From assembly GCA_934153655.1 (NCBI GenBank), contig CAKPFH010000019.1, forward strand, positions 1 through 24,592: a stretch of 24,592 nt of DNA, written 5' to 3'. Numbering within the stretch: position 1 is the first letter of the stretch; each line of letters begins with the position of its first letter. Shown in pieces: positions 1 through 8,246 of the stretch. The DNA comes from an uncultured Bacilli bacterium. GTDB taxonomy: Bacteria; Bacillota_I; Bacilli_A; RF39; UBA660. Both the position numbers and the translations under genes were made by a program. The notes under the pieces are model-generated. The model did no database searches. It had not been told where the DNA came from and saw only the letters and a program-made list of their open reading frames with translations.

Positions 1-1558
1 GAGTTATAACAGCTGAATCAGAAAAGTCCGTTGGTTGTTGGGTAATTATAATAGTACCAGTATTATATTTACGACTTCTTCTTTGAACCTGAGCTAAGAA
101 GTCAGCTCCCATAACATTTTTACCAGCAAGTAAAACGTGGGCTTCATCTACCATTAAAACTGTATCTTTTGTTCTATCAAGACATAATCCCCAAGCAAAC
201 TTTAAAATATTAAAGAATAAAGCATTTTTAATATTAGTATCTTGATTCATTAATTCTTTTATATTAAAGACAATATAATTACTATCTTTTCTAATTGTTG
301 TATGACCATTAAAATAATAACTAAGTTCACGAACAAATGGTCTTACTTTAAGTTCAAGACGTTCCATAACATCACGTTCATGAGTTTTCTCAGTCATTGC
401 TGTTAAACGCCCTCTAATTGTTGCATAAACATCGGAAAAAATAGGAAAATCTTGACTAGTTTTACTAGTAAAATCACTTTCAAAATTAATTTCAAAACGT
501 CTATAAGTATCTTGAACAATTTCACTAAATAATGTTAAAACATCATCTTCAATATCAGGATAATAATAACGCATGAAAGCTTTTAAAAATTGTAAAGTTC
601 TAGTAAGAACGGTATGACCTAACCCTTGTTGAATTTCTTCCTCATCAGCATCAATAATAACTTCAAGGGGGTTAATCATACCATGTGCTCCACCTTTACC
701 AAGATCAACAACATCTCCACCATAAAGTCTTGTCATATCTTCAAGTTCATTTTCTGGATCAATTGCAACTATTTGACAACCATTTCTAATATGACCACGT
801 AGTAATAACTTAGCTGCTGTTGATTTACCTGAACCAGATCCACCTAAAATAATCATATTAGCATTATTTCTATTAGTTTCTTTACGATATTTATATAAAA
901 ATTGATTAAATAAAACTACTCCTCCAGAAAAATCAACTCCAATTAAGTTAGATAAACCAGGATCTTTAATTGAATCAAATACAAATGGATACATTCCTGC
1001 TACTGTAACTGAAGGAATAATTGTTCCAATTCTTTGTTCAATTTTTTGCTTAGGAAAAATTGGTAACATAGATTTTAACAAAGTTTCTTGTTCAAATCTA
1101 AGAGTAACTGCACGAAGTTCCATAGAATCTAAGTAATTCTTAACATTTGTTTTTTTCATTTCTAGTTCTTCTCTTGTATTAGCAGTAATCATAATATGCA
1201 TTTGAAAATCAAAAACCGTTGATTGATTAGCAGCTAACATAGAAACGAAATATTCAAGAGTTTCATATTCTTGACGAATTTTTTCTTGCATTGTTTTATC
1301 TTTTTCATCTTGATAACGTTGTTTATAATCAGCAATTTGCTTATTTAACATTTTTTGCATTAATGAAAAAGGAACTGGTATATGTTTAATTACAACTTTA
1401 ATACCTGGAATATTAGTTAAATCAGCAAGATAGCCAGGAGTTATAAATTTAGGATAAGAAACAACTGTTAAAATAGTTGCATATTTATCGCTTATATTAA
1501 AATCACTTGGATTAAACTGTAAACCCTTAGGTGCTACTTCACTTTTAAAAAGACTCAT
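1..1558 (-). CDS. VirB4-like conjugation ATPase (3' part outside window)
   Basis: Partial gene: 519 codons are visible and the C-terminus lies beyond base 1. The protein starts MSLFKSEVAP. It has a Walker A motif GGSGSGKS at about residues 239-246, a Walker B motif VLMVDEAH at about 466-473, and after it QVQRRSRKYNTGTIIITQQP, typical of VirB4/TraC ATPases that energise substrate transfer and pilus or channel assembly at the inner face of the membrane. A charged, probably coiled segment (about 75-100) precedes the ATPase core. The ATG shares one base with the upstream stop codon (TAATG), so translation is probably coupled. The usual VirB4 N-terminal domain seems to be supplied at least partly by the preceding small gene. 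Family assignment is firm; calling the locus an integrative conjugative element rather than a resident T4SS is inference. Confidence 0.9.
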   Translation of the reverse strand, partial: MSLFKSEVAPKGLQFNPSDFNISDKYATILTVVSYPKFITPGYLADLTNIPGIKVVIKHIPVPFSLMQKMLNKQIADYKQRYQDEKDKTMQEKIRQEYETLEYFVSMLAANQSTVFDFQMHIMITANTREELEMKKTNVKNYLDSMELRAVTLRFEQETLLKSMLPIFPKQKIEQRIGTIIPSVTVAGMYPFVFDSIKDPGLSNLIGVDFSGGVVLFNQFLYKYRKETNRNNANMIILGGSGSGKSTAAKLLLRGHIRNGCQIVAIDPENELEDMTRLYGGDVVDLGKGGAHGMINPLEVIIDADEEEIQQGLGHTVLTRTLQFLKAFMRYYYPDIEDDVLTLFSEIVQDTYRRFEINFESDFTSKTSQDFPIFSDVYATIRGRLTAMTEKTHERDVMERLELKVRPFVRELSYYFNGHTTIRKDSNYIVFNIKELMNQDTNIKNALFFNILKFAWGLCLDRTKDTVLMVDEAHVLLAGKNVMGADFLAQVQRRSRKYNTGTIIITQQPTDFSDSAVIT

Positions 1559-2148
1559 TATTGCATCACCACCGTTCCAAAATCTGTTCTAGTTCCACCA
1601 TTTAAGAAATTATCTAAAATAACTCTTAAATCATCATTAGATGTTTGACTTGAATTAAGACCACAGCCAGCAAGACCATTTATAATCAATCTTATCTTTC
1701 TAGCTACTTCATCCTCTTTTTTTTCTTTAAATAAAATATAATATTCTGTATCAACTACTTGATTATTAATAAACATATTAGCTTTATCAATATCTTGAGA
1801 AATTATTTTAATTTGAGCTGGATTAGTTGCATTTTGCAACATTATTTGAAGTTGTGATAAATAAACTGAAATATCAACCGGTCTATCAGCAGCTATCATC
1901 CAAAATTCAAAATTCATTAAATTATAGAAATTTCGCATAGCATTTAATATGCCTTCTTGTTGAATTGGATCAAGAATAAAGATATTTTTAGGAGAAATCT
2001 TAACTCCTGAAACCAATTCACGATTAGGTAAAATAATCATTCCATTTTTAATACCACGAATATTAATCCAATCTTCTGTATAAGGTGATGTCGTTTTTTT
2101 AGATTGATTAACATTATTATTAACTACATTATTTGTCTTTGAATTCAT
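1558..2148 (-). CDS. VirB4/TraC N-terminal-domain-like conjugation protein
   Basis: A 196-residue soluble protein with no membrane segment. It has an Asn/Lys/Thr-rich N-terminus (about 1-22) and then a compact alpha/beta region with IRGIKNGMIILPNRELVSG. This resembles the N-terminal region of VirB4/TraC-type ATPases, which in many Gram-positive conjugation systems is a separate gene just before the ATPase. It overlaps the PrgI-family gene upstream by 20 bases and the ATPase start by one base, so the three are translated as a unit. The ribosome binding site is weak (GGTG about 9 bases upstream), as expected for a coupled gene. It probably works in the cytoplasmic ATPase complex. The exact family is uncertain. 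Confidence 0.7.
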   Translation of the reverse strand: MNSKTNNVVNNNVNQSKKTTSPYTEDWINIRGIKNGMIILPNRELVSGVKISPKNIFILDPIQQEGILNAMRNFYNLMNFEFWMIAADRPVDISVYLSQLQIMLQNATNPAQIKIISQDIDKANMFINNQVVDTEYYILFKEKKEDEVARKIRLIINGLAGCGLNSSQTSNDDLRVILDNFLNGGTRTDFGTVVMQ

Positions 2149-2455
2149 AACTTGTACACCATCCTCTCCATCTATACTTTTGTCTATTAGTATAGAATGC
2201 TATCAATTCACCTATTGCCGTTCTTATATTATGGTAATTTGGAAAAGGAAAGCATAACATAACAGCAGTTAAAGCAGGTACTAAGGCAAAAATTGTTATC
2301 AAGTTATTCCCAACTGACATTGATGACATTATAACTAATATAAGTAAAGTTATTCCAATTCCAACTAAAAAGATAACTAAATCAATAGGCATAAATATTC
2401 CAAACCATAACTCCCCTTTTTTGGTATTTGCCGGTATTAAATACTGGTTTTTCAT
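2129..2455 (-). CDS. PrgI-family conjugation membrane protein
   Basis: A 108-residue protein opening with YLIPANTKKGELWFG and FMPIDL, close to the N-terminal signature of PrgI-family proteins of Gram-positive conjugation systems. Two adjacent hydrophobic helices follow (about residues 25-45 and 50-70), then a basic C-terminal tail containing TNRQKYRWRGWC. PrgI proteins are small inner-membrane T4SS components (VirB3-like in size and position) encoded just before the VirB4 gene, exactly as here. The gap to the upstream VirB6-like gene is 21 bases. The only purine-rich Shine-Dalgarno-like stretch (GGGAG) is about 14 bases before the ATG, longer than usual, but the N-terminal family motif supports this start. 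Confidence 0.82.
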   Translation of the reverse strand: MKNQYLIPANTKKGELWFGIFMPIDLVIFLVGIGITLLILVIMSSMSVGNNLITIFALVPALTAVMLCFPFPNYHNIRTAIGELIAFYTNRQKYRWRGWCTSYEFKDK

Positions 2456-2476
2456 ATATCAATATCACACTCCCTT

Positions 2477-4633
2477 TTACTTATTATTAAGATTTCTATG
2501 TTGCTGATTTGATGCACGAGCAGCTGAAGTTTTTGAATTGGCGATTTGATCACTAACATCAGCAACCCTATTATCTAATGCATCATTAATAGCACTTGGA
2601 TTATTTCTATAAGCATCTTGCCAATCCTCGGCATCTTTCAATCTATAAGTTACTTGGTTTGGCTCCTCGCCAATACTGTAACTTGATAATCCAATATTTG
2701 AAATATTTGTTGCTATTGCAGTATCAAGTTCTGATAAACTACGCTTAATCTCGGCATTGTCATTAAGACTTGAACGAGCACCAGCAGCATTCATAATGTT
2801 TTTAACTCTTCCATCATTTTGCAATTCTTTTTGTAGAGCTAAGAATAAATCTCCATTTGGAGCTAATTGTCTTTCGAGATTTGACATTCCTAAATGGTGA
2901 GCTGCTGCTTGGATAGCACCTAAATCACCATAAGAAATATATTCCCCATTACTCTTCCTACCAAAATTAGCGCCCGTTTTATTTAATGCACCAAGTAAAT
3001 CTTTTAAGTAATCATCATTACTACTTTCAATTTTAGCTTGTTCACTATTCATTAACGCTTTTAAATTAGAAATATTTTTAGAACCACCCCTTCGAAAACT
3101 TGACCAAGATACCTCGGAAGCAGCTTTTCCTATTTTATCATTTAAAATACCTTTATATTTTTTATCTTTTTCTTGTATTGCATTAATTGATTTTAATGTT
3201 GTTTCGGCTAAAGTTATATCATCATTAATTCCAAAATAATCAAGCATTCCTGCTCTTGCACGATCAAAATATCCAACACCATTAGCCCTATCAGCAATAT
3301 GTTGATTTCTTGCTGCAAAAGTTCCTTTTACCGTAGAGCCATATACATCTTTAGCATTCTTTCCTTTAAAAGCTGCTGCTTGTCCACGCCATAATCCAGA
3401 AGTAAAACCAGCCGCACCTGAAGCTAAACCTTTAATAATACGTTTTCCTTTATTTTGTTCTGATGCTACACCATTTATAAAGTTTCCAACTCCGCCAACG
3501 GCTGCACCGGCAACTCCGGCTGCTGATGAAAAGGCACCTTTAAACATATTACCAATATCGCCATCAGTATTAAGTCCTAATAAATTGCTTATAAACTTAG
3601 GAGCTTCTTTTACAAACTTAAATAAACCAAGAATTAAGAACAAAATTACTAAAGTTGTTCTAAACCAGTCTTTACCAACATTTTCATATATTTTAGTTAT
3701 AGAAGTTGGATCACCAAATATAACTATCATTATATAAACAACAAAATAAACAATTATTAATCTCGTAAATAAATCTAAATAAACCTTAACAGAAGTTGAT
3801 ACCCATTTATCAAAAGTTGATTTAGAAGTTTTTGGATCAACATAGCTAGCAATTGGAATTGGAGCAACAAATTCACAAATGCCGAATTTAATTGCTCTAA
3901 TTGCTATAGCAACGGCTACTTGAATTAAAATAAATAATAGATAAACGCCAACAGCCGTAGAAATTAAAAATGTATAATCATATTTATAACCATTTTCATC
4001 TTGACTTTCACTGCAAGTATCATTTACATGCTCTGAAGCACTACCAACAGAAAAAACCGATAATAATTCATCGCTATATCCTGAATTCAATTTTAAACTG
4101 CCATCTTCACATCCTTCATTGTAATTAAAGAATGGTAAAAAAGATTGCCAAGCAACTGTATCACCTATATTTGATTCATTAACAACATCAACGTCACTTT
4201 CAGAAGTTACTTCATTACCATTTTCATCATATCTAGTGGTTGTTGCACGATCATTAATTCCTAAAATAACTCGTGGTATAACAGGAACTATATAACCTTG
4301 AACCTCTCTTGCAAATTTAAAAATAGACGGAACTAAAGCGATTAAAGCCAAGGATATAGTAACTCTTTTCAAAATATTTCCAGCACCTTTTTCCTTATCA
4401 CTAATAGTATCAGGATCAATTAAAATTTGAATAAACGATATCATTATTTTAAAGAGCATAATCAATCCTAGAATAATATACATACGATTAGCAAATTCAT
4501 TGATTGTTGAGTCAGTAAATATTTGAACATTCGCCAAATCAACTATTAATTGAAATATAATAGCAACGCATTTATATACAACTACGTCTAACCAAGAAAA
4601 AAACTTTCTTATTAAATTTAAAGCAAATTTCAT
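2477..4633 (-). CDS. VirB6/TrbL-like polytopic conjugation protein
   Basis: A 718-residue protein, first gene of the visible conjugation cassette. The N-terminal half has several hydrophobic helices, an acidic and Cys-containing loop (NYNEGCEDGS ... NDTCSES), a further membrane block (about 220-355 in this numbering), then a Gly/Ala-rich stretch and about 300 hydrophilic residues. This polytopic core with a long soluble tail matches VirB6/TrbL channel proteins of Gram-positive conjugation systems. The start is chosen at 4633 because GGAGG lies four bases upstream. A longer frame from 4678 is unlikely because its ATG overlaps the predicted -10 box, so it would lie upstream of the transcript start. 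The soluble tail is not recognisable as a cell-wall hydrolase. Confidence 0.78.
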   Translation of the reverse strand: MKFALNLIRKFFSWLDVVVYKCVAIIFQLIVDLANVQIFTDSTINEFANRMYIILGLIMLFKIMISFIQILIDPDTISDKEKGAGNILKRVTISLALIALVPSIFKFAREVQGYIVPVIPRVILGINDRATTTRYDENGNEVTSESDVDVVNESNIGDTVAWQSFLPFFNYNEGCEDGSLKLNSGYSDELLSVFSVGSASEHVNDTCSESQDENGYKYDYTFLISTAVGVYLLFILIQVAVAIAIRAIKFGICEFVAPIPIASYVDPKTSKSTFDKWVSTSVKVYLDLFTRLIIVYFVVYIMIVIFGDPTSITKIYENVGKDWFRTTLVILFLILGLFKFVKEAPKFISNLLGLNTDGDIGNMFKGAFSSAAGVAGAAVGGVGNFINGVASEQNKGKRIIKGLASGAAGFTSGLWRGQAAAFKGKNAKDVYGSTVKGTFAARNQHIADRANGVGYFDRARAGMLDYFGINDDITLAETTLKSINAIQEKDKKYKGILNDKIGKAASEVSWSSFRRGGSKNISNLKALMNSEQAKIESSNDDYLKDLLGALNKTGANFGRKSNGEYISYGDLGAIQAAAHHLGMSNLERQLAPNGDLFLALQKELQNDGRVKNIMNAAGARSSLNDNAEIKRSLSELDTAIATNISNIGLSSYSIGEEPNQVTYRLKDAEDWQDAYRNNPSAINDALDNRVADVSDQIANSKTSAARASNQQHRNLNNK

Positions 4634-4668
4634 AAAACCTCCAAGATAAACACTTATTAATATAATTA

Positions 4669-4697
4669 AGTATATCATTATTTAAAAACAAAGTAAA
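4669..4697 (-). promoter_or_regulatory. Promoter of the conjugation cassette
   Basis: On the minus strand: -35 TTTACT (4697-4692), 17-base spacer, -10 TATACT (4674-4669) preceded by TGA, giving an extended -10. It lies 36 bases before the chosen VirB6-like ATG at 4633 and behind the terminator of the upstream unit, so the cassette appears to be an independent operon. Confidence 0.6.
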
Positions 4698-4784
4698 TAA
4701 ATTTATACAAATCTAGGTTTATATAATACTAAATTATTATTAAAATGTAAAGTTAAAAAGATATTTTTTTAGAAAAAATAAATA

Positions 4785-4814
4785 TCAAAAAGGAGCACAA
4801 AACTTGTGTTCCTT
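4785..4814 (-). terminator. Terminator of the 742-residue membrane protein gene
   Basis: Inverted repeat 4790-4800 / 4804-4814 with a three-base loop; the stem is 11 bp with one A-C mismatch on the minus strand, followed by a T-run reading leftward. It starts seven bases after the stop codon and separates this gene from the conjugation cassette. Confidence 0.8.
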
Positions 4815-4820
4815 ATATAT

Positions 4821-7049
4821 CTATTGTCTTCTTCCTCTTCCAAGATTTTCACTATCACCTAAAGCGTTATCTCTTTCATCAATAATACCTTGTTCATATC
4901 TTAATTCATTAATATACCCAATTAATTCTTGTTTATCTGCTTCTGAAGTAGTAGGGTCATTAATTTTTTGTACTGCCATTGCTATCAATTCTTCAGCAGT
5001 TCTTGAATTTTCTTGTAATTGACTTCTATTCATGCCCTTATATATATCATGATACCTCATACTTGTTGGTTCTTGAACATTAGCATTTTCAACTTGTGTT
5101 TCTTTTGATGTTGGCATAGCTTCTGAAACTTCAGGTGCTTGTTCTACTGGTCTATCAATTTGTTCATGATTATTTATATGTGGACGTGTACGAACATCAT
5201 CAATTACTGTTTTTTGCATTATAGGAGCATTTAAACCACCATTAACAAAACTTTCTAATTTTCTTTTACGTTCTAACAATTGTTGTCTTTCAATTTCAGT
5301 TTCATCATAATTTCCTGTGTAACCACCATCATTAGAAAGTTCAGCAAGTTGTCTATTAATTTTCTTTAATTCTTCTTCTACTATATTACGTCTTTCAATT
5401 TCAGTTTCATCATAATTTCCTGTGTAGCCGCCATTATTATTAAGTGAACTTAATTGTTCATCTATTTCACGACTTCTTAATTTTTTCCATTCAGGTACCG
5501 GAGTATTTTCTATTGGTTCGGCAACTGGTTCTTCAGGAATTTCTGGTGTTACCTCAGATATTGATTCTGAATCTGAAGTTTCATAAGGTGTTACAGGTTC
5601 TTCTGCATCGTTATTAAGTTCTTGCGCTTCTTGAGTTGCTTCAGGTTCTTCTGTCGTGTTAACAGCTTCTGGCATTTCTTGAGTTAACTCTGGCTCATCA
5701 GTTGTATTAACAGGCTCTGAAACATTAGCTGATTTAAGCGCTTCATTTATTATTGGAGCAATTTTTTGTTCTTCATCCATTACTGTATTAGAATTATCTT
5801 TTTTGCTTTTTGATTTAAATAGTCCTTTTATTTTTTTAAATGATTTTTTAGCAGCATTTTTTATACCTTTTTTAACAGCAGTTGTTATTTTTTCAGGAAT
5901 AATTCTTCCCTTATAATATTTTGTTAATCCTAAAGCAAGTATTCCATCAGGAATCAATGATATCAAAGCCACAGTACGCATTGCTGAAGTTACAGAAACA
6001 ACTGGAAGGACATTAGCAACAGCTGCTGCTAAAACAACAGATAAACCTGTAATAATCAAAGAAGATATTAATATAGCAGCAATTAATCGCTTTGTACTTT
6101 TCTTCTTGCGTCCTGGTTTAATACCTTGATTTGATTGTTTTATATCTTGTAACATTTTTTTAATTTCTTCCATGTTATCAACTTTTGGTTCTGCTTCAGC
6201 AGTCTCTTCCTCTTTTTTAACAGAAGCATCATCATCTTTTTTAGCTGAATCATCTTTCTTTTCTTCTTTTTTCTCTTCTTCAACTGGAGTTTCAGTAGGT
6301 GTAGATGTTTCTTTTGTTTTTCTTTTCTCTTCTTTAATTTCTTTTTTAGGATCTAAAGTTGAATTAGGATTGCCTACTTCTTTACCATATTTAAAGAAAT
6401 CACTTGCTGTTTTAATATTATGTCTTCCTTTGGTTTTTTTATTAAATTCATCTATCATACTAGCAAATTTCCTGTATTCAGCTAAAGCTTCTTTATCTTC
6501 AGGTTTTTGTATTTTACCTGAATAAATTCCCATATAGTAACTAACTTGTCTTTTAAAATCATCTATTTGTCTATCTTTAATTAAGTCACAATAATTTTCA
6601 TATTTAAAATTTTTAAGAGCTGGATTACATTTGGAACCTAAAAATTCAAATAAATTTTTATATAATTCATCTAATTCAGCTTTTTCACTAGCTGTATACT
6701 CTGTATTTTCATTATTGTTTTCACTATTTTGATTGTTTTCATTTACATCTTTTTCAAAAAGATCATCTATCTTAATATCTTTATTACTATTAACAACATC
6801 TTCAAATGTTCCAATAAGAGTTGAACTACTAGTTAAAATACCTCGTAGTACCTCTAACTCACTTTCTTTTAAGTTTGGACCATCTGTTACAGCTTTATAT
6901 AATAATTGTAATCTATCTTCTACCTCTTTTTTTTGTTCATCACTTAATGTTTTAAATCTATCATAAGTTAAACCACTAATACCTAGTGTACCACCTGTAA
7001 TTCGAAATAACTGATCAATTTGTTCAAAATTCTCGTTTTCCATATTCAT
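4821..7049 (-). CDS. Large acidic membrane protein with coiled-coil repeats, function unknown
   Basis: A 742-residue protein not recognised as a known family. Order of regions: an acidic, helix-rich cytoplasmic-looking N-terminus (about 1-225), a Lys/Glu-rich low-complexity linker (about 225-315), a membrane region with two hydrophobic stretches flanked by KKSTKR and KYYKGR (about 318-380), a Lys-rich segment, a long Glu/Pro/Thr linker, and a predicted coiled coil with two copies of GGYTGNYDETEIER 35 residues apart. The start at 7049 is set by AGGAGAGG five bases upstream; a longer frame from 7085 would begin at the -10 box. It has its own promoter and terminator and lies just upstream of the conjugation cassette, so it may belong to the same element, but nothing in the protein proves it. 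Confidence 0.75.
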   Translation of the reverse strand: MNMENENFEQIDQLFRITGGTLGISGLTYDRFKTLSDEQKKEVEDRLQLLYKAVTDGPNLKESELEVLRGILTSSSTLIGTFEDVVNSNKDIKIDDLFEKDVNENNQNSENNNENTEYTASEKAELDELYKNLFEFLGSKCNPALKNFKYENYCDLIKDRQIDDFKRQVSYYMGIYSGKIQKPEDKEALAEYRKFASMIDEFNKKTKGRHNIKTASDFFKYGKEVGNPNSTLDPKKEIKEEKRKTKETSTPTETPVEEEKKEEKKDDSAKKDDDASVKKEEETAEAEPKVDNMEEIKKMLQDIKQSNQGIKPGRKKKSTKRLIAAILISSLIITGLSVVLAAAVANVLPVVSVTSAMRTVALISLIPDGILALGLTKYYKGRIIPEKITTAVKKGIKNAAKKSFKKIKGLFKSKSKKDNSNTVMDEEQKIAPIINEALKSANVSEPVNTTDEPELTQEMPEAVNTTEEPEATQEAQELNNDAEEPVTPYETSDSESISEVTPEIPEEPVAEPIENTPVPEWKKLRSREIDEQLSSLNNNGGYTGNYDETEIERRNIVEEELKKINRQLAELSNDGGYTGNYDETEIERQQLLERKRKLESFVNGGLNAPIMQKTVIDDVRTRPHINNHEQIDRPVEQAPEVSEAMPTSKETQVENANVQEPTSMRYHDIYKGMNRSQLQENSRTAEELIAMAVQKINDPTTSEADKQELIGYINELRYEQGIIDERDNALGDSENLGRGRRQ
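5286..5426. repeat. Coding repeat, two copies at 105-base spacing
   Basis: At least 36 identical bases occur at 5286-5321 and 5391-5426. The spacing is 35 codons, equal to five heptads, consistent with duplication of one coiled-coil block in the large membrane protein. Confidence 0.85.
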
Positions 7050-7075
7050 ACTAACCTCTCCTTTTTTATGGACAT

Positions 7076-7104
7076 ATTTTACCACAAAACTATTAAAATG
7101 TCAA
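7076..7104 (-). promoter_or_regulatory. Sigma-A-type promoter of the 742-residue protein gene
   Basis: TTGACA at 7104-7099, 17-base spacer, TAAAAT at 7081-7076, minus strand. The transcript would start near 7069, about 20 bases before the ATG at 7049; this rules out the longer reading frame that begins at 7085. Confidence 0.8.
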
Positions 7105-7122
7105 TTTATATTTCAATTATAC

Positions 7123-7151
7123 AAAAAAAACTATTTTATTTCAATAGTTTT
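7123..7151 (-). terminator. Terminator of the hsp20 gene
   Basis: Nine-base-pair stem 7127-7135 / 7143-7151 with a seven-base loop, followed on the minus strand by a run of T. The hsp20 stop codon (7133-7131) lies in the 3' arm, so the hairpin is partly coding. Confidence 0.8.
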
Positions 7152-7475
7152 CTTATCCTTTACATTCCCTTTTTTTATTATTTCAATTATTAAAACACCA
7201 TCTTTATATTTAGCATTTATATCACTTTCTAAAACATTACCAATATAAAATTCTCTTTTATAAGAACCATATGTTCTTTCTCTTTTAATATAAGAATCAT
7301 CTGTAATATCAATATTATTTTTTTTAATTGCTTCAACTGTTAAATAACCATTATTAAATACTAAACTTAAATTTTCTCTTTTAAAACCTGGCAAATCAAT
7401 TTCAATATAATATTTATTATCTATATTATATATATCACATTTCATATAATCATTATCTATAATATTTTCAAGCAT
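7131..7475 (-). CDS. Small heat-shock protein, Hsp20/alpha-crystallin family
   Basis: A 114-residue protein made almost only of the alpha-crystallin domain. Visible family marks are IDLPGFKRENLSLVF, a YIKRERTYGSYKREFYIG strand pair, and AKYKDGVLIIEI with the conserved A-x-x-x-x-G-V-L core. It holds unfolding proteins in a soluble state in the cytoplasm. It is shorter than the usual 140-150 residues, mainly at the N-terminus. The ATG at 7475 has GGAGG five bases upstream; a TTG twelve bases further upstream overlaps that binding site and is rejected. It follows sigK by 43 bases with no terminator between, so cotranscription with sigK is possible. It lacks a clear C-terminal I-x-I/V motif, although the end IEIK is close. 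Confidence 0.92.
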   Translation of the reverse strand: MLENIIDNDYMKCDIYNIDNKYYIEIDLPGFKRENLSLVFNNGYLTVEAIKKNNIDITDDSYIKRERTYGSYKREFYIGNVLESDINAKYKDGVLIIEIIKKGNVKDKKTIEIK

Positions 7476-7518
7476 ATATTCCTCCAAATATATTATAAAT
7501 AATTATAAAAATATTATA

Positions 7519-8211
7519 CTAATCTTTTTTATTTTTAATAAATTCTCTTAACATCTTTGTAAGAGCTCTCTTCTCAATTCTTGATACATAACTCCTTGAA
7601 ATATGTAATTTCTTAGCTATTTCTTTTTGGGTTAATTCATCATTATTATTTAACCCATAACGATAAGTAATTATTTCTTTTTCTCTTTTATTAAGTACTC
7701 TAATATAATCAGCTAATAATCTAACATTTTCTTTTTCATATAAATCAAGAGCAAAATCAGGTTTTTCACATTTCAAAATATCAATTATAGTTATTTCATT
7801 ACCATCTTTATCATAACCAATACTATCATTTATAGAAATATTTTTATTATATTTATTATTACTTCTATAGTACATCAATATTTCATTTTGAATACATCTA
7901 GCACAATAAGTAGTTAATTTTACATTTTTATTACTTGAATATGTATCTATTCCTTTAATAAGTCCAATTGTTCCAATACTAATTAAATCATCCTGAATAT
8001 TTACATCATGTTCAAATTTCTTTACAATATGAGCTACTAATCTTAAATTATGTTCAATTAATTTATTTCTTGCTTCTAAATCCCCTTCTTGCATTTTCTT
8101 TATGTACTTTTGTTCTTCTAAATCACTTAAAGGATCTGGAAATAAATTATTAGAATAACTACCTGTAAAGAAAAATAATTCTTTTAAAAAATTTATAATA
8201 TTAAAAAACAT
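7519..8211 (-). CDS. sigK: RNA polymerase sporulation sigma factor K (pro-sigma-K form)
   Basis: A 230-residue sigma-70-family protein that closely tracks Bacillus sigma-K. Region 2 has LIEHNLRLVAHIVKKFE and DLISIGTIGLIKGI; region 4 ends TQKEIAKKLHISRSYVSRIE. The N-terminus is hydrophobic (MFFNIINFLKELFFFTGSY) and followed by SNNLFPDPLS, matching the Bacillus pro-sequence and the mature start at a Tyr (Y19 here). In Bacillus this pro-sequence is cut by SpoIVFB in the mother cell late in sporulation. The gene is uninterrupted: no skin-type insertion within it. Its ATG lies in the 3' arm of a hairpin and its GGTGG ribosome binding site in the loop and stem edge. Only 35 bases separate it from the toxin gene upstream. 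Function in sporulation is family knowledge; whether this organism sporulates is not shown. Confidence 0.9.
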   Translation of the reverse strand: MFFNIINFLKELFFFTGSYSNNLFPDPLSDLEEQKYIKKMQEGDLEARNKLIEHNLRLVAHIVKKFEHDVNIQDDLISIGTIGLIKGIDTYSSNKNVKLTTYCARCIQNEILMYYRSNNKYNKNISINDSIGYDKDGNEITIIDILKCEKPDFALDLYEKENVRLLADYIRVLNKREKEIITYRYGLNNNDELTQKEIAKKLHISRSYVSRIEKRALTKMLREFIKNKKD

Positions 8212-8234
8212 ATACCACCATTAAAGTATATGTT
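8203..8234. repeat. 32-bp direct repeat, copy 1 (contains sigK start)
   Basis: Identical over 32 bases to 8930-8961, 727 bases away. It contains an inverted repeat (8207-8215 / 8226-8234, 10-base loop). The sigK ATG (8211-8209) is in one arm, and T residues follow the hairpin on the minus strand, so it could also act as a weak terminator or attenuator after the toxin gene. Confidence 0.9.
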
Positions 8235-8246
8235 AAACAACTTCTT

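Noticed and set aside
4634..4678. Upstream ATG at 4678 as start of the VirB6-like protein
   Set aside because: That ATG overlaps the predicted -10 box, while GGAGG directly precedes the ATG at 4633.
6172..6966. Plus-strand Ser/Phe-rich frames opposite the large membrane protein
   Set aside because: They are antisense shadows of Lys/Glu-rich coding sequence, without promoters or ribosome binding sites.
7050..7085. Longer start at 7085 for the 742-residue protein
   Set aside because: It would overlap the TTGACA-17-TAAAAT promoter, and AGGAGAGG precedes the ATG at 7049.
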